A program made the position numbers and the translations under genes. Below the pieces are notes generated by a model that saw only the letters and a program-made list of their open reading frames with translations, was not told the origin of the DNA and searched no databases. Below, piece by piece: positions 8,599 through 17,844 of a DNA stretch of 64,000 nucleotides (position 1 is its first letter; every line of letters starts with the position of its first letter). Source of the stretch: Arthrobacter oryzae (lineage in GTDB: Bacteria; Actinomycetota; Actinomycetes; Actinomycetales; Micrococcaceae); NCBI RefSeq assembly GCF_030718995.1, contig NZ_CP132204.1, positions 2,976,001 through 3,040,000 of the forward strand, read 5' to 3'.

Positions 8599-9285
8599 CG
8601 GCGAAGGAGTGGCCGAGGGGGAAACTGTGGCGGCAGGATTACTTTCCAAGGACTTCACGACGGCGTCTGCCAGGACGGCGAACTCGTCGAGTTGGGCCGT
8701 GCCGGTCAGGATGACGGTGGTGCCTTTGTGGTTAAGGACCATGCTCTTCTCGCCCTTGCCGGTGTCCCGGAGCTCCCAGTCCAGGCCGCCGGCGTTGCGG
8801 TTCCCGGTGACCGGGGCGCTCTTGGTCTGCTGGAGCAACCACGTCGGATTCGCCTGGGCGGTCTGGACGAGGCCGATGAACGACTCCTTCGGCGTGAGGT
8901 ATCCGACCTCCCACGTGGCCACCCCGCTGCCGGTCCCGGACTCCCAGCGGGCGTAATTGGGGCTGAATGTGTCGCCGGTCGCGGGTGCAACGGGTGTGAA
9001 TCCCGCCACATCGGCGGCGTTCCGGGCCACGGCGCTGACATCAACGTTCGGCCGGTATCCGTCGGTCTTCGGCGACGGGTTCATCAAGACGATGGGGAGG
9101 AATGCGGCGACGCTCACCAGCAGTGCGATGATCATGCCGATGACCGAGGCGTTGGCCCTTTTTGCCGCAGCGGCGCGGATAACAGGCTTAACCACGGGTG
9201 CGTCCGGGGTGCCTGCCGCGGGTGCGGGGGTGCCCGTGCTGGCCGGCTGGGTTTCGGGGGTGGACTTGTCCTGCGTTTCGCTCAC
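8596..9285 (-). CDS. DUF4245 domain membrane-anchored protein
   Basis: 229 residues. A Pro/Ala/Thr-rich cytoplasmic N-terminus is followed by a single membrane segment (about 47-68) and an exported domain typical of actinobacterial DUF4245 (FTPVAPATG, WEVGYLTPKESF). Function is unknown. It lies back to back with glpX, a recurring actinobacterial arrangement. The GTG at 9285 is preferred over the ATG at 9303: a GACTAT element lies 6 nt upstream of the GTG, while the ATG has neither a ribosome binding site nor a -10. Confidence 0.85.
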   Translation of the reverse strand: MSETQDKSTPETQPASTGTPAPAAGTPDAPVVKPVIRAAAAKRANASVIGMIIALLVSVAAFLPIVLMNPSPKTDGYRPNVDVSAVARNAADVAGFTPVAPATGDTFSPNYARWESGTGSGVATWEVGYLTPKESFIGLVQTAQANPTWLLQQTKSAPVTGNRNAGGLDWELRDTGKGEKSMVLNHKGTTVILTGTAQLDEFAVLADAVVKSLESNPAATVSPSATPSP

Positions 9286-9374
9286 GCTTCTATAGTCGCC
9301 CATGTGGAAGCTGTTCTCACATTCCTGCCGGTCCGCCGGTGAGGAAATGCGATGTATCACGGACCGGTCATCCC

Positions 9375-9404
9375 ATGACCTTCGGATGCTGCCGCGACTA
9401 TGAT
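9375..9404 (+). promoter_or_regulatory. glpX promoter
   Basis: TATGAT (9399-9404), a near-consensus -10, lies 18 nt after ATGACC (9375-9380). The predicted 5' leader is about 70 nt and includes the AGAGG ribosome binding site. Confidence 0.5.
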
Positions 9405-9482
9405 CAGTAGCAGAGGAATCACCGTGACGGACTGATACCGGCCGCACGGGTTCAATGATCGCCACTCGAAGAAGAGGTTCAC

Positions 9483-10520
9483 GTGTCACCAGCGCCTATG
9501 ACCCAGCAGTATTCCACGATTTCGCCGTCGCTTGCCGTAGGCATTGACGAACCGGACCGCAACCTTGCCCTGGAACTTGTCCGCGTCACCGAAGCCGCGG
9601 CCATTGCCGGCGGCCACTGGGTTGGCTTTGGCGACAAGAACAAGGCCGACGGCGCAGCTGTCGACGCCATGCGCTCCTTCCTCCAGACCGTCCACTTCAA
9701 CGGTGTTGTCGTCATCGGTGAAGGCGAGAAGGATGAAGCTCCCATGCTTTTCAACGGCGAGCACGTAGGTGACGGAACCGGCCCTGAGTGCGATGTCGCC
9801 GTTGACCCCATCGACGGAACCCGTCTGACCGCCCTGGGCATCAACAACGCCCTTGCCGTTCTGGCTGTTGCCGAGCGCGGCTCCATGTTCGATCCCTCCG
9901 CCGTGTTCTACATGGAGAAGCTCGTCACGGGCCCGGAAGCTGCCGACATGGTTGACCTGCGCCTGCCTGTGAAGCAGAACCTGCACTTAATCGCCAAGGC
10001 GAAGGGCGTGAAGGTCAACCAGCTGAACGTCATGATCCTGGACCGGGACCGCCACCGTCCGCTCGTGGAGGAAATCCGCGAAGCCGGTGCCCGCACCAAG
10101 TTCATCATGGACGGCGACGTCGCCGGCGCCATCGCTGCGGCCCGCTCCGGCACCGGGGTTGACGCACTCATGGGTATCGGCGGAACGCCGGAAGGCATCG
10201 TGGCAGCCTGTGCCATCAAGTCCCTCGGCGGCGTCATCCAGGGCCGTCTCTGGCCCACCAGCGACGACGAGAAGCAGAAGGCCATCGATGCCGGGCACGA
10301 CCTCGAGCGGGTGCTGTCCACCAACGACCTCGTCTCCAGCGACAACTGCTACTTCGCGGCCACGGGCATCACCGACGGCGACCTCCTGAAGGGCGTGCGC
10401 TACTCCAAGGACAAGGTCCTGACCCAGTCCATCGTGATGCGGTCCAAGTCCGGCACCATCCGCTTTGTGGACGGCGAGCACCAGGCCAGCAAGTGGGAAG
10501 GCTACGCCCGCAAGAGCTAG
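9483..10520 (+). CDS. glpX: Class II fructose-1,6-bisphosphatase
   Basis: Gluconeogenic hydrolysis of fructose 1,6-bisphosphate; the only FBPase class in many actinobacteria. 345 residues. Metal- and substrate-binding motifs GEGEKDEAPML (79-89) and DVAVDPIDGTR (104-114) are intact. The GTG at 9483 has AGAGG about 6 nt upstream; an in-frame ATG at 9498 is a weaker alternative. A strong terminator hairpin follows directly. Confidence 0.97.
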   Translation: MSPAPMTQQYSTISPSLAVGIDEPDRNLALELVRVTEAAAIAGGHWVGFGDKNKADGAAVDAMRSFLQTVHFNGVVVIGEGEKDEAPMLFNGEHVGDGTGPECDVAVDPIDGTRLTALGINNALAVLAVAERGSMFDPSAVFYMEKLVTGPEAADMVDLRLPVKQNLHLIAKAKGVKVNQLNVMILDRDRHRPLVEEIREAGARTKFIMDGDVAGAIAAARSGTGVDALMGIGGTPEGIVAACAIKSLGGVIQGRLWPTSDDEKQKAIDAGHDLERVLSTNDLVSSDNCYFAATGITDGDLLKGVRYSKDKVLTQSIVMRSKSGTIRFVDGEHQASKWEGYARKS

Positions 10521-10545
10521 TCCCTGCTTCACCTCCGCCTTGTTC

Positions 10546-10606
10546 AGCGCGAACGTACACTTGAGGCCCCCAGCAGGGCCTCAAGTGTACGTTCGCGCTT
10601 TTGTTT
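10546..10606 (+). terminator. glpX terminator formed by a perfect 24-bp palindrome
   Basis: Arms 10546-10569 and 10576-10599 are perfectly complementary (24 bp) around the loop CCAGCA, followed by TTTTGTTT. The arms contain CGCGAACGTACACTTG. They share 15 of 16 bases with the arms of a second hairpin at 11193-11257. The stop codon of the DUF559 remnant lies inside the right arm. Confidence 0.85.
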
Positions 10607-11127
10607 GCCGTTCAATGCCGCTTACCATGGCCGCTCTCACCTTTTCGAGCACGAACGGCTTGTCTCCCTCGAGATCCTCCTTGTAGACCCTGACTTCACG
10701 CCAGCCCATCCGATCTGTCAGGGACTGGCGGCGAAAATCGATGCTGACTTGGAGCGGATCGGCGTGGTGGCCGCCGTCGTACTGCAGAGCGATCCGTTGC
10801 TCCGGATAGGCCGCATCTGGCCACACGGCCGGCTGTCCCCAGGTGTTCCTGATGACATAATTCAGCACCGGTTCGCCGTGGCCGGAGCGGGCGAGGATCA
10901 GCCGCATCCGGGTCTCCTGAGGGGAATCGGCGCCCACACGGATTTCAGAGAGCGCCAGCCTTGCTGTCTTCATCCCCCGCATTCCAGGATGGGCCCCGAC
11001 CGTTCGGCGGAGGTCGGCCAGCGTGCAGCGGCCCTCCTTGCCGCTTTCGGGTGACACCAAGGTCTTTGGCAGCAAGGTCGGTGAAGGAACCGGCAAGCAG
11101 TTCCTGGGGCAGGCGGGTTCGGGGCAT
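10581..11127 (-). pseudogene. Decayed DUF559/AbiEi-like gene with internal deletion and frameshift
   Basis: Actinobacterial DUF559 proteins are about 300 residues: an N-terminal AbiEi-like winged helix, a linker domain and a C-terminal Vsr-like endonuclease fold. Here the N-terminus (MPRTRLPQELLAGSFTDLAA, about 29 residues from 11127) is in one frame. The C-terminal part (GADSPQETRMRLILAR, IALQYDGGHHAD, DRMGWREVRVYKEDL) is in another, read through to 10581. The junction is near 11040, and roughly 120 central residues are absent. The in-frame extension of the C-terminal frame beyond the junction is Pro/Cys-rich and does not resemble the family. The last six codons and stop lie in the glpX terminator palindrome. 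Confidence 0.7.
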
Positions 11128-11192
11128 GCTTCAGTTTGCACCGGCCAACCGCGCCCGAAGTCGTTATCCACAGGTCGGATTCCCGGGCTATT

Positions 11193-11257
11193 CGCGAACG
11201 GACACTTGACGCCCCAAATGACCGCGAGGGGCGAGGGGCCGCAAGTGTCCGTTCGCG
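11193..11257. repeat. Second copy of the palindromic repeat
   Basis: CGCGAACGGACACTTG (11193-11208) pairs perfectly with CAAGTGTCCGTTCGCG (11242-11257); the stem continues imperfectly with CGCCCC and GGGGCCG. It sits between the femX-like gene and the DUF559 remnant. Compared with the glpX terminator arm, one base of 16 differs, and the change is compensated in the other arm. Confidence 0.75.
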
Positions 11258-11309
11258 CTAAGTTCGCGCTTGTCTGGCGCTTGGCTTGCGCTCCGAGGAG
11301 TGTGCCGGG

Positions 11310-12257
11310 TCAGCTGCGGAGGGCGCGGAGCTTTTCGCGGGCGCTTCGGGCAAGCTGGTATGCGCCGTACCGGACTTTCTTCACGGGCAGGTCCCAGGTG
11401 CCAGGGTAGGCAATTTCGCGGCCGCCGAACGACTTCTTGAACGCCGTGAACCCCGCCCACTTGTGGTTCGGCTGGTCCTCCGGGGCCACGCCCCACAAAT
11501 CCACGTGCTTCAGGCCCTTCTCCTTGGCATCCGCGATGAGCGTCACCAGCAAAGGTATGCCGGCGCTGAGCTTGCGATGCGCGTCGTCCAGGGCGGCGTG
11601 TGCGTACGTGCGGGTGTCGGCGGAGTCGTAGGCCAGGGCCGCGGCGATGGGACCGCCGTGGCGTTCGGCGATGAACAGCGTGGCTGCGCCGGACGGCATG
11701 AGGGAACGGGCCACCTGCGTGAGGTACTCATCGCTCTGCGGCTTGAATCCGCTGCGTTTGGCCGTCATGTGCAGGAAGTTCAGCAGCACACGGATGTCTT
11801 CGGGATCCTGCGATGCCCGGAAGGTCACGTCCTTCTTGTGGATGTTCCGGTAGAGGTTCCGGTTCACGGGCTTCATGTCGGCCAGGACCTCCTTGAAGTC
11901 CCGGTCCAGGTCCACGATCCAGCTCAGTTCCGGCTGCTGGTTGACCGGAGCCGGCCGCAGGCCGCGGCTCCGCAGCACCGTGGGCGCCTCAGCCGCCAAG
12001 AATCCGGCGCTGACCGGCTCGATCCGGACAAACGCCGCACCGCACGCGCGTGCCAGTGCCACGAGGGCCGCCAAGGCGGCGTCGAACGCTTCGAGGGAAT
12101 CGGCTACCGGACCGTACGGGGCGTACAGCACCTTGCCCGCCGGGTTCTTCTCCTCCACGGCGAGGAAGCTCCAACCCGGGCCCGACTCCTGGTGCACCGC
12201 GCGCCCCAGGGAACGCTGGAAATCGGCCCACTGCGGCGTCTGCAGGAAATAGTCCAC
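11310..12257 (-). CDS. FemAB/FemX-type peptidoglycan bridge aminoacyltransferase
   Basis: Transfers an amino acid from aminoacyl-tRNA to the peptidoglycan stem peptide to build the interpeptide bridge; cytoplasmic side of the membrane, on lipid-linked precursor. 315 residues with the double-GNAT layout: an N-terminal half (FLQTPQWADFQRSLG near the start) and a C-terminal GNAT half with TLFIAERHGGPIAAALA, AGIPLLVTLIADAKEKG and the terminal YPGTWDLPVKKVRYGAY block. The start is 4 nt after the manA stop, so the two are probably cotranscribed. Confidence 0.88.
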   Translation of the reverse strand: MDYFLQTPQWADFQRSLGRAVHQESGPGWSFLAVEEKNPAGKVLYAPYGPVADSLEAFDAALAALVALARACGAAFVRIEPVSAGFLAAEAPTVLRSRGLRPAPVNQQPELSWIVDLDRDFKEVLADMKPVNRNLYRNIHKKDVTFRASQDPEDIRVLLNFLHMTAKRSGFKPQSDEYLTQVARSLMPSGAATLFIAERHGGPIAAALAYDSADTRTYAHAALDDAHRKLSAGIPLLVTLIADAKEKGLKHVDLWGVAPEDQPNHKWAGFTAFKKSFGGREIAYPGTWDLPVKKVRYGAYQLARSAREKLRALRS

Positions 12258-12261
12258 CGGA

Positions 12262-13512
12262 TCAGGCCTCCACTGCTGTGGTCACGGCAAACGCGACGGC
12301 GGTCCCTGCGGAGCCGGCCGCCGGGTGCACGTTCACCGGAGCCTCCGCGGCAGGGAGGAAGGCGCTCGCGCCGCGGTCCAGGTGGAGGTCGCCCTTGGGG
12401 GAGTCCAGCAACACTGATCCGGAGACCACGATGATCACTGCCGCCCCGGACTGTGCCAGCGGGACGGGCGTGCCGTCAGGTTCCAGTTCGATCCGCTGCA
12501 GCTGGAATTCACGGAACGGCGGCCGGTAGAGCTCCTGGCCCAGCTCAGACGTCTCGGCCGCCAGCATGGGAACGCCCACCGACTCGAACTCGACGGTGGC
12601 CAGCAGTTCGGGCACGTCCACGAACTTCGGGGTCAGTCCGCCGCGAAGCACGTTGTCCGAGGACGCCATGACCTCGATGCCGAGCCCATGCAGGTAGGCG
12701 TGGACATTGCCGGCCGGCAGGTAGACGGCCTCGCCGGGCGCCAGCGAGATCCTGTTCAGCAGCAGCGAGATGAGCACACCGGGGTCGCCGGGATAGTGGC
12801 CGTGCAGGCTCACCACTGTGGACAGTTCGGTCTGGTAGGGCGTCATCGGCAGCCCGGCCTTGAGGGCCGCCACGAGTTCGCGCACCGCGTGCGAGACGGC
12901 GTGGCCCCCGCCGATGAGCCTGGTGAACGCGGCTTTCAGGGCATCGTGCTCCACCGGCGCGGCCAGGTCCTGCACGACGTCGCGGAACACGTGCGGTACG
13001 TCAAGGGACATCGCGTCCATGGACGCCGTGAGGTGTTCAAAGAGGGCACGCGTCGACGCTGCCGGGCGGAAGCCGCAGAGCGCCTCGAAGGGCGTCAGGG
13101 CAAAGATCATCTCCGGCTTGTGGTTGTCATCCTTGTAGTTCCGCTCCGCCGCGGAGCGGTCGACGCCGGCGGCCTCCTCGCGGGCAAACCCTGCCCGCGC
13201 CTGGTCCAGCGTCGGGTGTACCTGAAGGGACAGGGGACTCTCTGCAGCCAGGACCTTGAGGAGGAACGGAAGGCGCGGGCCAAACTCCGCCACGCTGGCA
13301 CTGCCCAGATGGTGGTCGGGATCGGAACTGATCAGTGCATCCAAAGGCAAAGGCCCGCCGTCGGCCGCTGTTGCCACCGACGGCGAGTCCGGGTGCGCGC
13401 CGACCCACAGCTCAGCCTCCGGCCCGCCGGAGGCCTGACGGCCCAGCAGCCCGGCAATGGCCGTAGTGGAGCCCCAGGCGTAGGGCCGGAGGACATTCTC
13501 GATTTCGTACAA
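12262..13512 (-). CDS. manA: Class I mannose-6-phosphate isomerase
   Basis: Interconverts fructose 6-phosphate and mannose 6-phosphate, feeding GDP-mannose and polyprenyl-phosphomannose synthesis; a substrate supply for the mannosyltransferase at 34042-35748. 416 residues. Zn-binding LQVHPT and the KDDNHKPEM motif (around residues 96-135) and the later AVYLPAGNVHAYLHG are intact. The start is a TTG with AAAGGA 8 nt upstream. It probably heads an operon with the femX-like gene. Confidence 0.95.
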   Translation of the reverse strand: MYEIENVLRPYAWGSTTAIAGLLGRQASGGPEAELWVGAHPDSPSVATAADGGPLPLDALISSDPDHHLGSASVAEFGPRLPFLLKVLAAESPLSLQVHPTLDQARAGFAREEAAGVDRSAAERNYKDDNHKPEMIFALTPFEALCGFRPAASTRALFEHLTASMDAMSLDVPHVFRDVVQDLAAPVEHDALKAAFTRLIGGGHAVSHAVRELVAALKAGLPMTPYQTELSTVVSLHGHYPGDPGVLISLLLNRISLAPGEAVYLPAGNVHAYLHGLGIEVMASSDNVLRGGLTPKFVDVPELLATVEFESVGVPMLAAETSELGQELYRPPFREFQLQRIELEPDGTPVPLAQSGAAVIIVVSGSVLLDSPKGDLHLDRGASAFLPAAEAPVNVHPAAGSAGTAVAFAVTTAVEA

Positions 13513-13533
13513 GCCTGGTGTCCTTTACCTCAA

Positions 13534-13551
13534 GGCAGCCGTGCGGCTGCC
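13534..13551 (-). terminator. Small hairpin between LCP gene and manA
   Basis: GGCAGCC-GTGC-GGCTGCC is a perfect 7-bp stem, a candidate end for the purK-purE-LCP transcript. It lacks a T tract. Confidence 0.4.
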
Positions 13552-13608
13552 GCAGTTTCATCGATGAGTGCCGACGCCGGAGGCGGCGGAAGGCGGTGGG
13601 CCCGGTGC

Positions 13609-15252
13609 TCAGAGCGGACGGCATTGGCCGTTGGTGGCCACAAGATCCCGGATCGCCTGCTCGTTGCCCTCACGCTTGAACTGGTTCAACATTTCTTCCG
13701 TGATGGGCTCGCCGTCGGGGGTGGTGGTCACCGGTGTGAAGTCCGACGACGACGGCGACGGCGACGGCTGCGTCAGGGGCGCCGCCGGTGCGGCGGCCAT
13801 CAGCGGGCCCGCGGCCGAGCCTGCCTGCACGATGGCGTCCTCAGCGGCGGGATCCCCGGCTGCACCCGCTGAACCGCCGGACTGCGCGGCAAGCAGCTGA
13901 TCAACCTTGCTGTGGATCTGGTCGAAGTCCGGAACCGTCGAGAACGAGGCGTCGAAGTCGGGCGGCCCGATGGTCAGCCGGCGGACTTCCGTGCCCTTGG
14001 CCTTCATGGCCAGGTCCACGAAGCTGCCGAGCTGGCTCGCCGAGATGTTGGAGTCCACCACCTTGGTGCCGGCGTTGGCAATGTCCTCGAACTTCGAGAG
14101 CAGGGTTGCCGGGTCGAGCTGCTTCAGCATCGCCTGCTGGACGCACTGCTGTCGCTGGATGCGGGCGTAGTCGTCCACGAATTCGCGGGAGCGTCCGTAC
14201 CAGAGGGCGTGGTAGCCGTCCAGGTGCTGGTCTCCGGCGGGGATCCAGCCTGTGGGCATACCGTGGATGCCGTTGGCTTCGTCCACCATGTCGCCGCTCA
14301 GGGGCACCCATCCGCCGGCCTTGATCTTGATGCCGCCCATGGCGTCAATGAGCTTTGCGAAGCCCTCCATGTCAACCAGGACGTAGGCCTGGACCGTGAT
14401 GCCCAGGGAACCCGACACGGCCTCGAGCGTTGCCTGGGCGCCGGGATCGGCGACTCCGGGGTAGAGGTCGGTGTGCTCGTTGGTCACTTCGGTGTTGATC
14501 GCGTTGATCAGGCATTCGTTGCCGCAGTCGTAACCGTCCGGGTAGACCTGCCGCATGGGGGAGCCTTCACTGAACTGGGCATTCTGCAGGTTGCGCGGGA
14601 CAGAGATGATGGCGGTCTGCCCGGTCTTGGCGTCGACACTCAGGACCGACAGGCTGTCCGGGCGGCGACCCGTGCGGTCGTCACCGGCGTCCCCGCCCAT
14701 CATCAGGAAGTTGTAGCGGCCGTCCACGGGATCGATTGCCGGGCCGGCGGAGAAGATGCTGCCGATCGCGTTCCGGCTCACGTTCAGTACGTACGCCACA
14801 TACCCAAGGGTGCCGCTGCTGAGCACCATGGCCAGGACCAGTGCGACGCCGACGATGGGCCTCATTCCGGGTGCCAGCAGTACCGGCCGGATGAGCCTGA
14901 GGGTGTTGATGAACAGCGCCGCCCAGCCCAGGGCAAGAGCTATCAGGATGACGATGAGGAGGAGGGAGGCCACGGGGTTCGTGACGATCCCGATCAGGAG
15001 CGTGCGGTTGGCCAGCAACAGCACCAGAGCCACGATCAGCAGCCCCCAGACGGCAAGCGTCACCCGGAGGGCAATCCTTCCCAGCTTGCGGTCACCGGCC
15101 ACGATCTGTGCGCTGCCCGGGACGAGCAGGGTCAGCAGCAGGAGGACAAACGCGCGCTTCGTCCGGACGGGCGCCGGAGCATTCGCCGGGTTGCGGACGG
15201 GGTCCGTCAGAGCCTGCTTCGGCGCCTGGGGGCGGTAGTGGCTGGTGGTCAT
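13609..15252 (-). CDS. LytR-CpsA-Psr (LCP) family glycopolymer ligase
   Basis: Membrane phosphotransferase that attaches wall glycopolymers to peptidoglycan. 547 residues from the ATG at 15252. About four N-terminal membrane segments (within residues 31-152) precede the extracellular LCP domain (about 175-400), which carries NFLMMGGDAGDDRTGRRPDS and ISVPRNLQN, the Asp/Arg pyrophosphate-binding residues. The C-terminal tail is Ala/Pro/Ser-rich. The ATG is preferred over a longer upstream frame because AGGA lies 8 nt upstream and the extra residues overlap purE. It is the last gene of purK-purE-LCP. Confidence 0.92.
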   Translation of the reverse strand: MTTSHYRPQAPKQALTDPVRNPANAPAPVRTKRAFVLLLLTLLVPGSAQIVAGDRKLGRIALRVTLAVWGLLIVALVLLLANRTLLIGIVTNPVASLLLIVILIALALGWAALFINTLRLIRPVLLAPGMRPIVGVALVLAMVLSSGTLGYVAYVLNVSRNAIGSIFSAGPAIDPVDGRYNFLMMGGDAGDDRTGRRPDSLSVLSVDAKTGQTAIISVPRNLQNAQFSEGSPMRQVYPDGYDCGNECLINAINTEVTNEHTDLYPGVADPGAQATLEAVSGSLGITVQAYVLVDMEGFAKLIDAMGGIKIKAGGWVPLSGDMVDEANGIHGMPTGWIPAGDQHLDGYHALWYGRSREFVDDYARIQRQQCVQQAMLKQLDPATLLSKFEDIANAGTKVVDSNISASQLGSFVDLAMKAKGTEVRRLTIGPPDFDASFSTVPDFDQIHSKVDQLLAAQSGGSAGAAGDPAAEDAIVQAGSAAGPLMAAAPAAPLTQPSPSPSSSDFTPVTTTPDGEPITEEMLNQFKREGNEQAIRDLVATNGQCRPL

Positions 15253-15262
15253 CTGCTGATTC

Positions 15263-15856
15263 CTAACGGCTGCCCCGGAGAACGACGTTGCCGTCGGAGA
15301 ACACTTCGCTGACTTTGTGCCGCAGGTTCGCGCCCTTGCGGGTGGCGACGTCATTCAGTTCCTGCGCGAACTCAATCAGGTCCCCGCGCAGGCGGACGGC
15401 GAGGTCGTCGGTTCCGGATGCCAGCATCCGGACGGCCAGCAGGCCGGCGTTCCGCGCGCCTGCGATCGAAACCGTGGCCACCGGCACACCGGCGGGCATC
15501 TGGACGATGGACAGCAGCGAGTCCATGCCGTCGAGCATCTTCAGCGGGACCGGGACACCGATCACCGGCAGCGGCGTCACCGACGCCAGCATGCCGGGCA
15601 GGTGTGCCGCGCCGCCGGCGCCCGCAATGATGACGCGCAGTCCGCGCTCATGGGCCGTCTGGCCGTAGCGGATCATTTCGGTGGGCATCCGGTGGGCAGA
15701 GACCACATCGGCTTCGAACGGGATGCCGAATTCGGCCAGGGCTTCCGCCGCGGCTTCCATGACCGGCCAGTCTGAGTCGGAGCCCATGACAAGGCCCACG
15801 ATGGGCGCGGCGGCGTCGGTTTCGGACGGGCGGATTGACGCTGCAGGCGTGCTCAT
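15263..15856 (-). CDS. purE: 5-(carboxyamino)imidazole ribonucleotide mutase
   Basis: Converts N5-CAIR to CAIR in purine synthesis, acting after PurK. 197 residues with [13 protein letters not shown] (about 21-33), SAHRMP and [11 protein letters not shown], the class I PurE active-site motifs. ATG overlaps the purK stop (ATGA at 15853-15856), indicating translational coupling. Confidence 0.97.
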   Translation of the reverse strand: MSTPAASIRPSETDAAAPIVGLVMGSDSDWPVMEAAAEALAEFGIPFEADVVSAHRMPTEMIRYGQTAHERGLRVIIAGAGGAAHLPGMLASVTPLPVIGVPVPLKMLDGMDSLLSIVQMPAGVPVATVSIAGARNAGLLAVRMLASGTDDLAVRLRGDLIEFAQELNDVATRKGANLRHKVSEVFSDGNVVLRGSR

Positions 15857-17049
15857 ACTGTTCCCTCGGAGTTTCCTGGTGCTGTTCGGGCCGGAGCACG
15901 GCCGTCCCGGATGATGTTCGCTACGGTGGTGGCGCGTTGCCGGACGGAATCGACGTCGGCCGCTGCTGCCCCCACAAGGTTGACGTGGCCGATCTTCCGG
16001 CCGGGCCGGACAGCCTTGCCGTAGCAGTGGATTTTGGCAGCCGGCTCGTTGGCCATGGCCAGCGGATACGCCGAGAACAGTTCCTGGTTGTCGCCGCCAA
16101 GGAAATTCTTCATCACAACAATCGGCCCCAGCGCATCGGTGGCACCAAGCGGGAGGTTCAATACGGCGCGCAGGTGCTGCTCGAACTGGCTGGTCACTGA
16201 TCCGTCCTGGGTCCAGTGGCCGGTGTTGTGCGGACGCATGGCGAGTTCGTTGATCAGGAAACCGGACCCGACACCGGGAGTTTCAAACAACTCCACTGCC
16301 ATAACGCCGGTGACTCCCAGTTCGTTGGCGATGCGGATAGCGGCGTCTTCGGCTGCCGCCGCCACTTCCAGGGGAATGTCCTGGGCGGGGGCGATCACTT
16401 CGTCGCAGACACCGTCCACCTGGATGGTGTGGACGACCGGCCAGGCGCGGGACTCACCGTCGGGGGTCCTCGCCACAAGCGCGGACAGTTCACGGCTGAA
16501 CTCCACCTTGGCCTCGGCCAGCAGGGGAGTCATGGCCTCGAACCAGTCAGCCGTTTCAGCCGCCTCCTCAACCGACCCGACCATGCGGACGCCTTTGCCG
16601 TCGTAGCCGCCGCGGGGCGTCTTCAGCACCACCGGCCAGCCGGTCTTCTCGCCGAAGGCAACCAGGGCATCGACGTCCGCAACAGAGGCCCAGGCCGGGT
16701 TCGGCAGCTCCAGCCTGTCGATTGCCGCGCGCATCACCAGTTTGTCCTGCGCGTGGACCAGGGCGTCCGGGCCGGGCTGCACGTTCACGCCCGCCTCCTG
16801 CAGCGCCCGCAGGTGGTCGTTGGGGACGTGCTCATGATCAAACGTCATGACGTCCAGGCCCTGGGCAAACTCGAGCAGGGCGTCGAGGTCCTTGTAGTCG
16901 CCCACCGGCGACGTCGGCACGGCGGAGACCGCCGAAACGTCTTCGCCTTCGGCCAGGACACGGAGTTCAAAGCCCAGGGCCGTTGCGGCGGGGGCCATCA
17001 TGCGGGCAAGCTGGCCGCCGCCAACTACGCCTATTACTGGAAAAGTCAC
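15853..17049 (-). CDS. purK: 5-(carboxyamino)imidazole ribonucleotide synthase
   Basis: ATP-grasp enzyme making N5-CAIR from AIR and bicarbonate. 398 residues. [16 protein letters not shown] at the N-terminus is the family signature; [12 protein letters not shown] and [14 protein letters not shown] are ATP-grasp motifs. The GTG at 17049 is chosen because TAGGCT (17057-17062) precedes it by 7 nt, a leaderless layout, and because the family signature follows at once. A longer frame to 17094 adds unrelated residues. Confidence 0.96.
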   Translation of the reverse strand: MTFPVIGVVGGGQLARMMAPAATALGFELRVLAEGEDVSAVSAVPTSPVGDYKDLDALLEFAQGLDVMTFDHEHVPNDHLRALQEAGVNVQPGPDALVHAQDKLVMRAAIDRLELPNPAWASVADVDALVAFGEKTGWPVVLKTPRGGYDGKGVRMVGSVEEAAETADWFEAMTPLLAEAKVEFSRELSALVARTPDGESRAWPVVHTIQVDGVCDEVIAPAQDIPLEVAAAAEDAAIRIANELGVTGVMAVELFETPGVGSGFLINELAMRPHNTGHWTQDGSVTSQFEQHLRAVLNLPLGATDALGPIVVMKNFLGGDNQELFSAYPLAMANEPAAKIHCYGKAVRPGRKIGHVNLVGAAAADVDSVRQRATTVANIIRDGRAPARTAPGNSEGTV

Positions 17050-17056
17050 AAGAGCC

Positions 17057-17062
17057 AGCCTA
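17057..17062 (-). promoter_or_regulatory. -10 element, purK operon
   Basis: TAGGCT on the minus strand, 7 nt before the GTG at 17049. Confidence 0.45.
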
Positions 17063-17231
17063 CAGAAGAGCAGGGGAGTTCCGGGCTTCACCACCGTTTC
17101 GGCCGGGAATTTGCGTCATTTCGCGGGCCGCCGGCGGCTGCGCCGCGGACCCGTCGGGACCGCTTCCCGCTTACGGGCTAAAATGGGTACTTGGCCCTGT
17201 GGCCTGAAATCTCAGACGGCCATGGAGGGTC

Positions 17232-17828
17232 ATGTTTTACACACTTGCAGAACGTTTGCGCGGACTCGCCTCGCTTTTCTGGCGCGAGGTGGCCAAGTTC
17301 GGCGCCGTCGGCGGTGTCGCCTTCGTTATAGATAACGGCCTGACCTATTACCTGATGCACGGCCCCATGACGGACAGCGAAGCGAAAGCGCGGTTCGTCG
17401 GCGCCACAGTCGCCACCATCTTCTCCTGGATCGCCAACCGGTTCTGGACCTTCCGCCACCGCCGCCAGGACAACGTGATTCGCGAGTTCTTCATGTTCGT
17501 CCTGATCAACGGCATTGGCATCGGTATCTCCACGGGATTCACCGCCCTGGCCAAGTACTCATTCGGCATCACGGACAAGAACATGCTGTTCCTGGCGGGC
17601 GTGGCCGGCATCCTCGTGGCCACCGTGGTGCGCTTCTTCGCCTACCGGTTCCTGGTCTTCAACAAGGAACTCGACGAAGAGCCGGCATTCTCGCACGATC
17701 ACGAAATCATCGAGCTGCACCACCACGACAAGCACCCGGTCCCTGTTCCGGGCAACGACGTTCCCGGTAATGTGCCGGCGGAGAGGGTGCAGGATCCGGA
17801 CCTCCCCGGGCCGACCCGCAGCAGCTAG
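17232..17828 (+). CDS. GtrA family membrane protein
   Basis: 198 residues with four membrane segments (about residues 20-42, 55-75, 88-108 and 118-140). GtrA-like proteins are linked to flipping or supply of lipid-linked sugars for wall polysaccharide. FSWIANRFWTFRHRR and VRFFAYRFLVF are the family motifs. The C-terminal tail is hydrophilic and His/Pro-rich. GGAGG lies 4 nt before the ATG. It diverges from purK. Confidence 0.9.
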   Translation: MFYTLAERLRGLASLFWREVAKFGAVGGVAFVIDNGLTYYLMHGPMTDSEAKARFVGATVATIFSWIANRFWTFRHRRQDNVIREFFMFVLINGIGIGISTGFTALAKYSFGITDKNMLFLAGVAGILVATVVRFFAYRFLVFNKELDEEPAFSHDHEIIELHHHDKHPVPVPGNDVPGNVPAERVQDPDLPGPTRSS

Positions 17829-17844
17829 GCCCGAAGCTAAATAC

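Noticed and set aside
13912..15312. Long plus-strand frame opposite the LCP gene
   Set aside because: Antisense frames of several hundred residues occur by chance in GC-rich DNA with third-position bias. The product is His/Asp/Gln-rich with no domain, and the LCP gene on the other strand is unmistakable.
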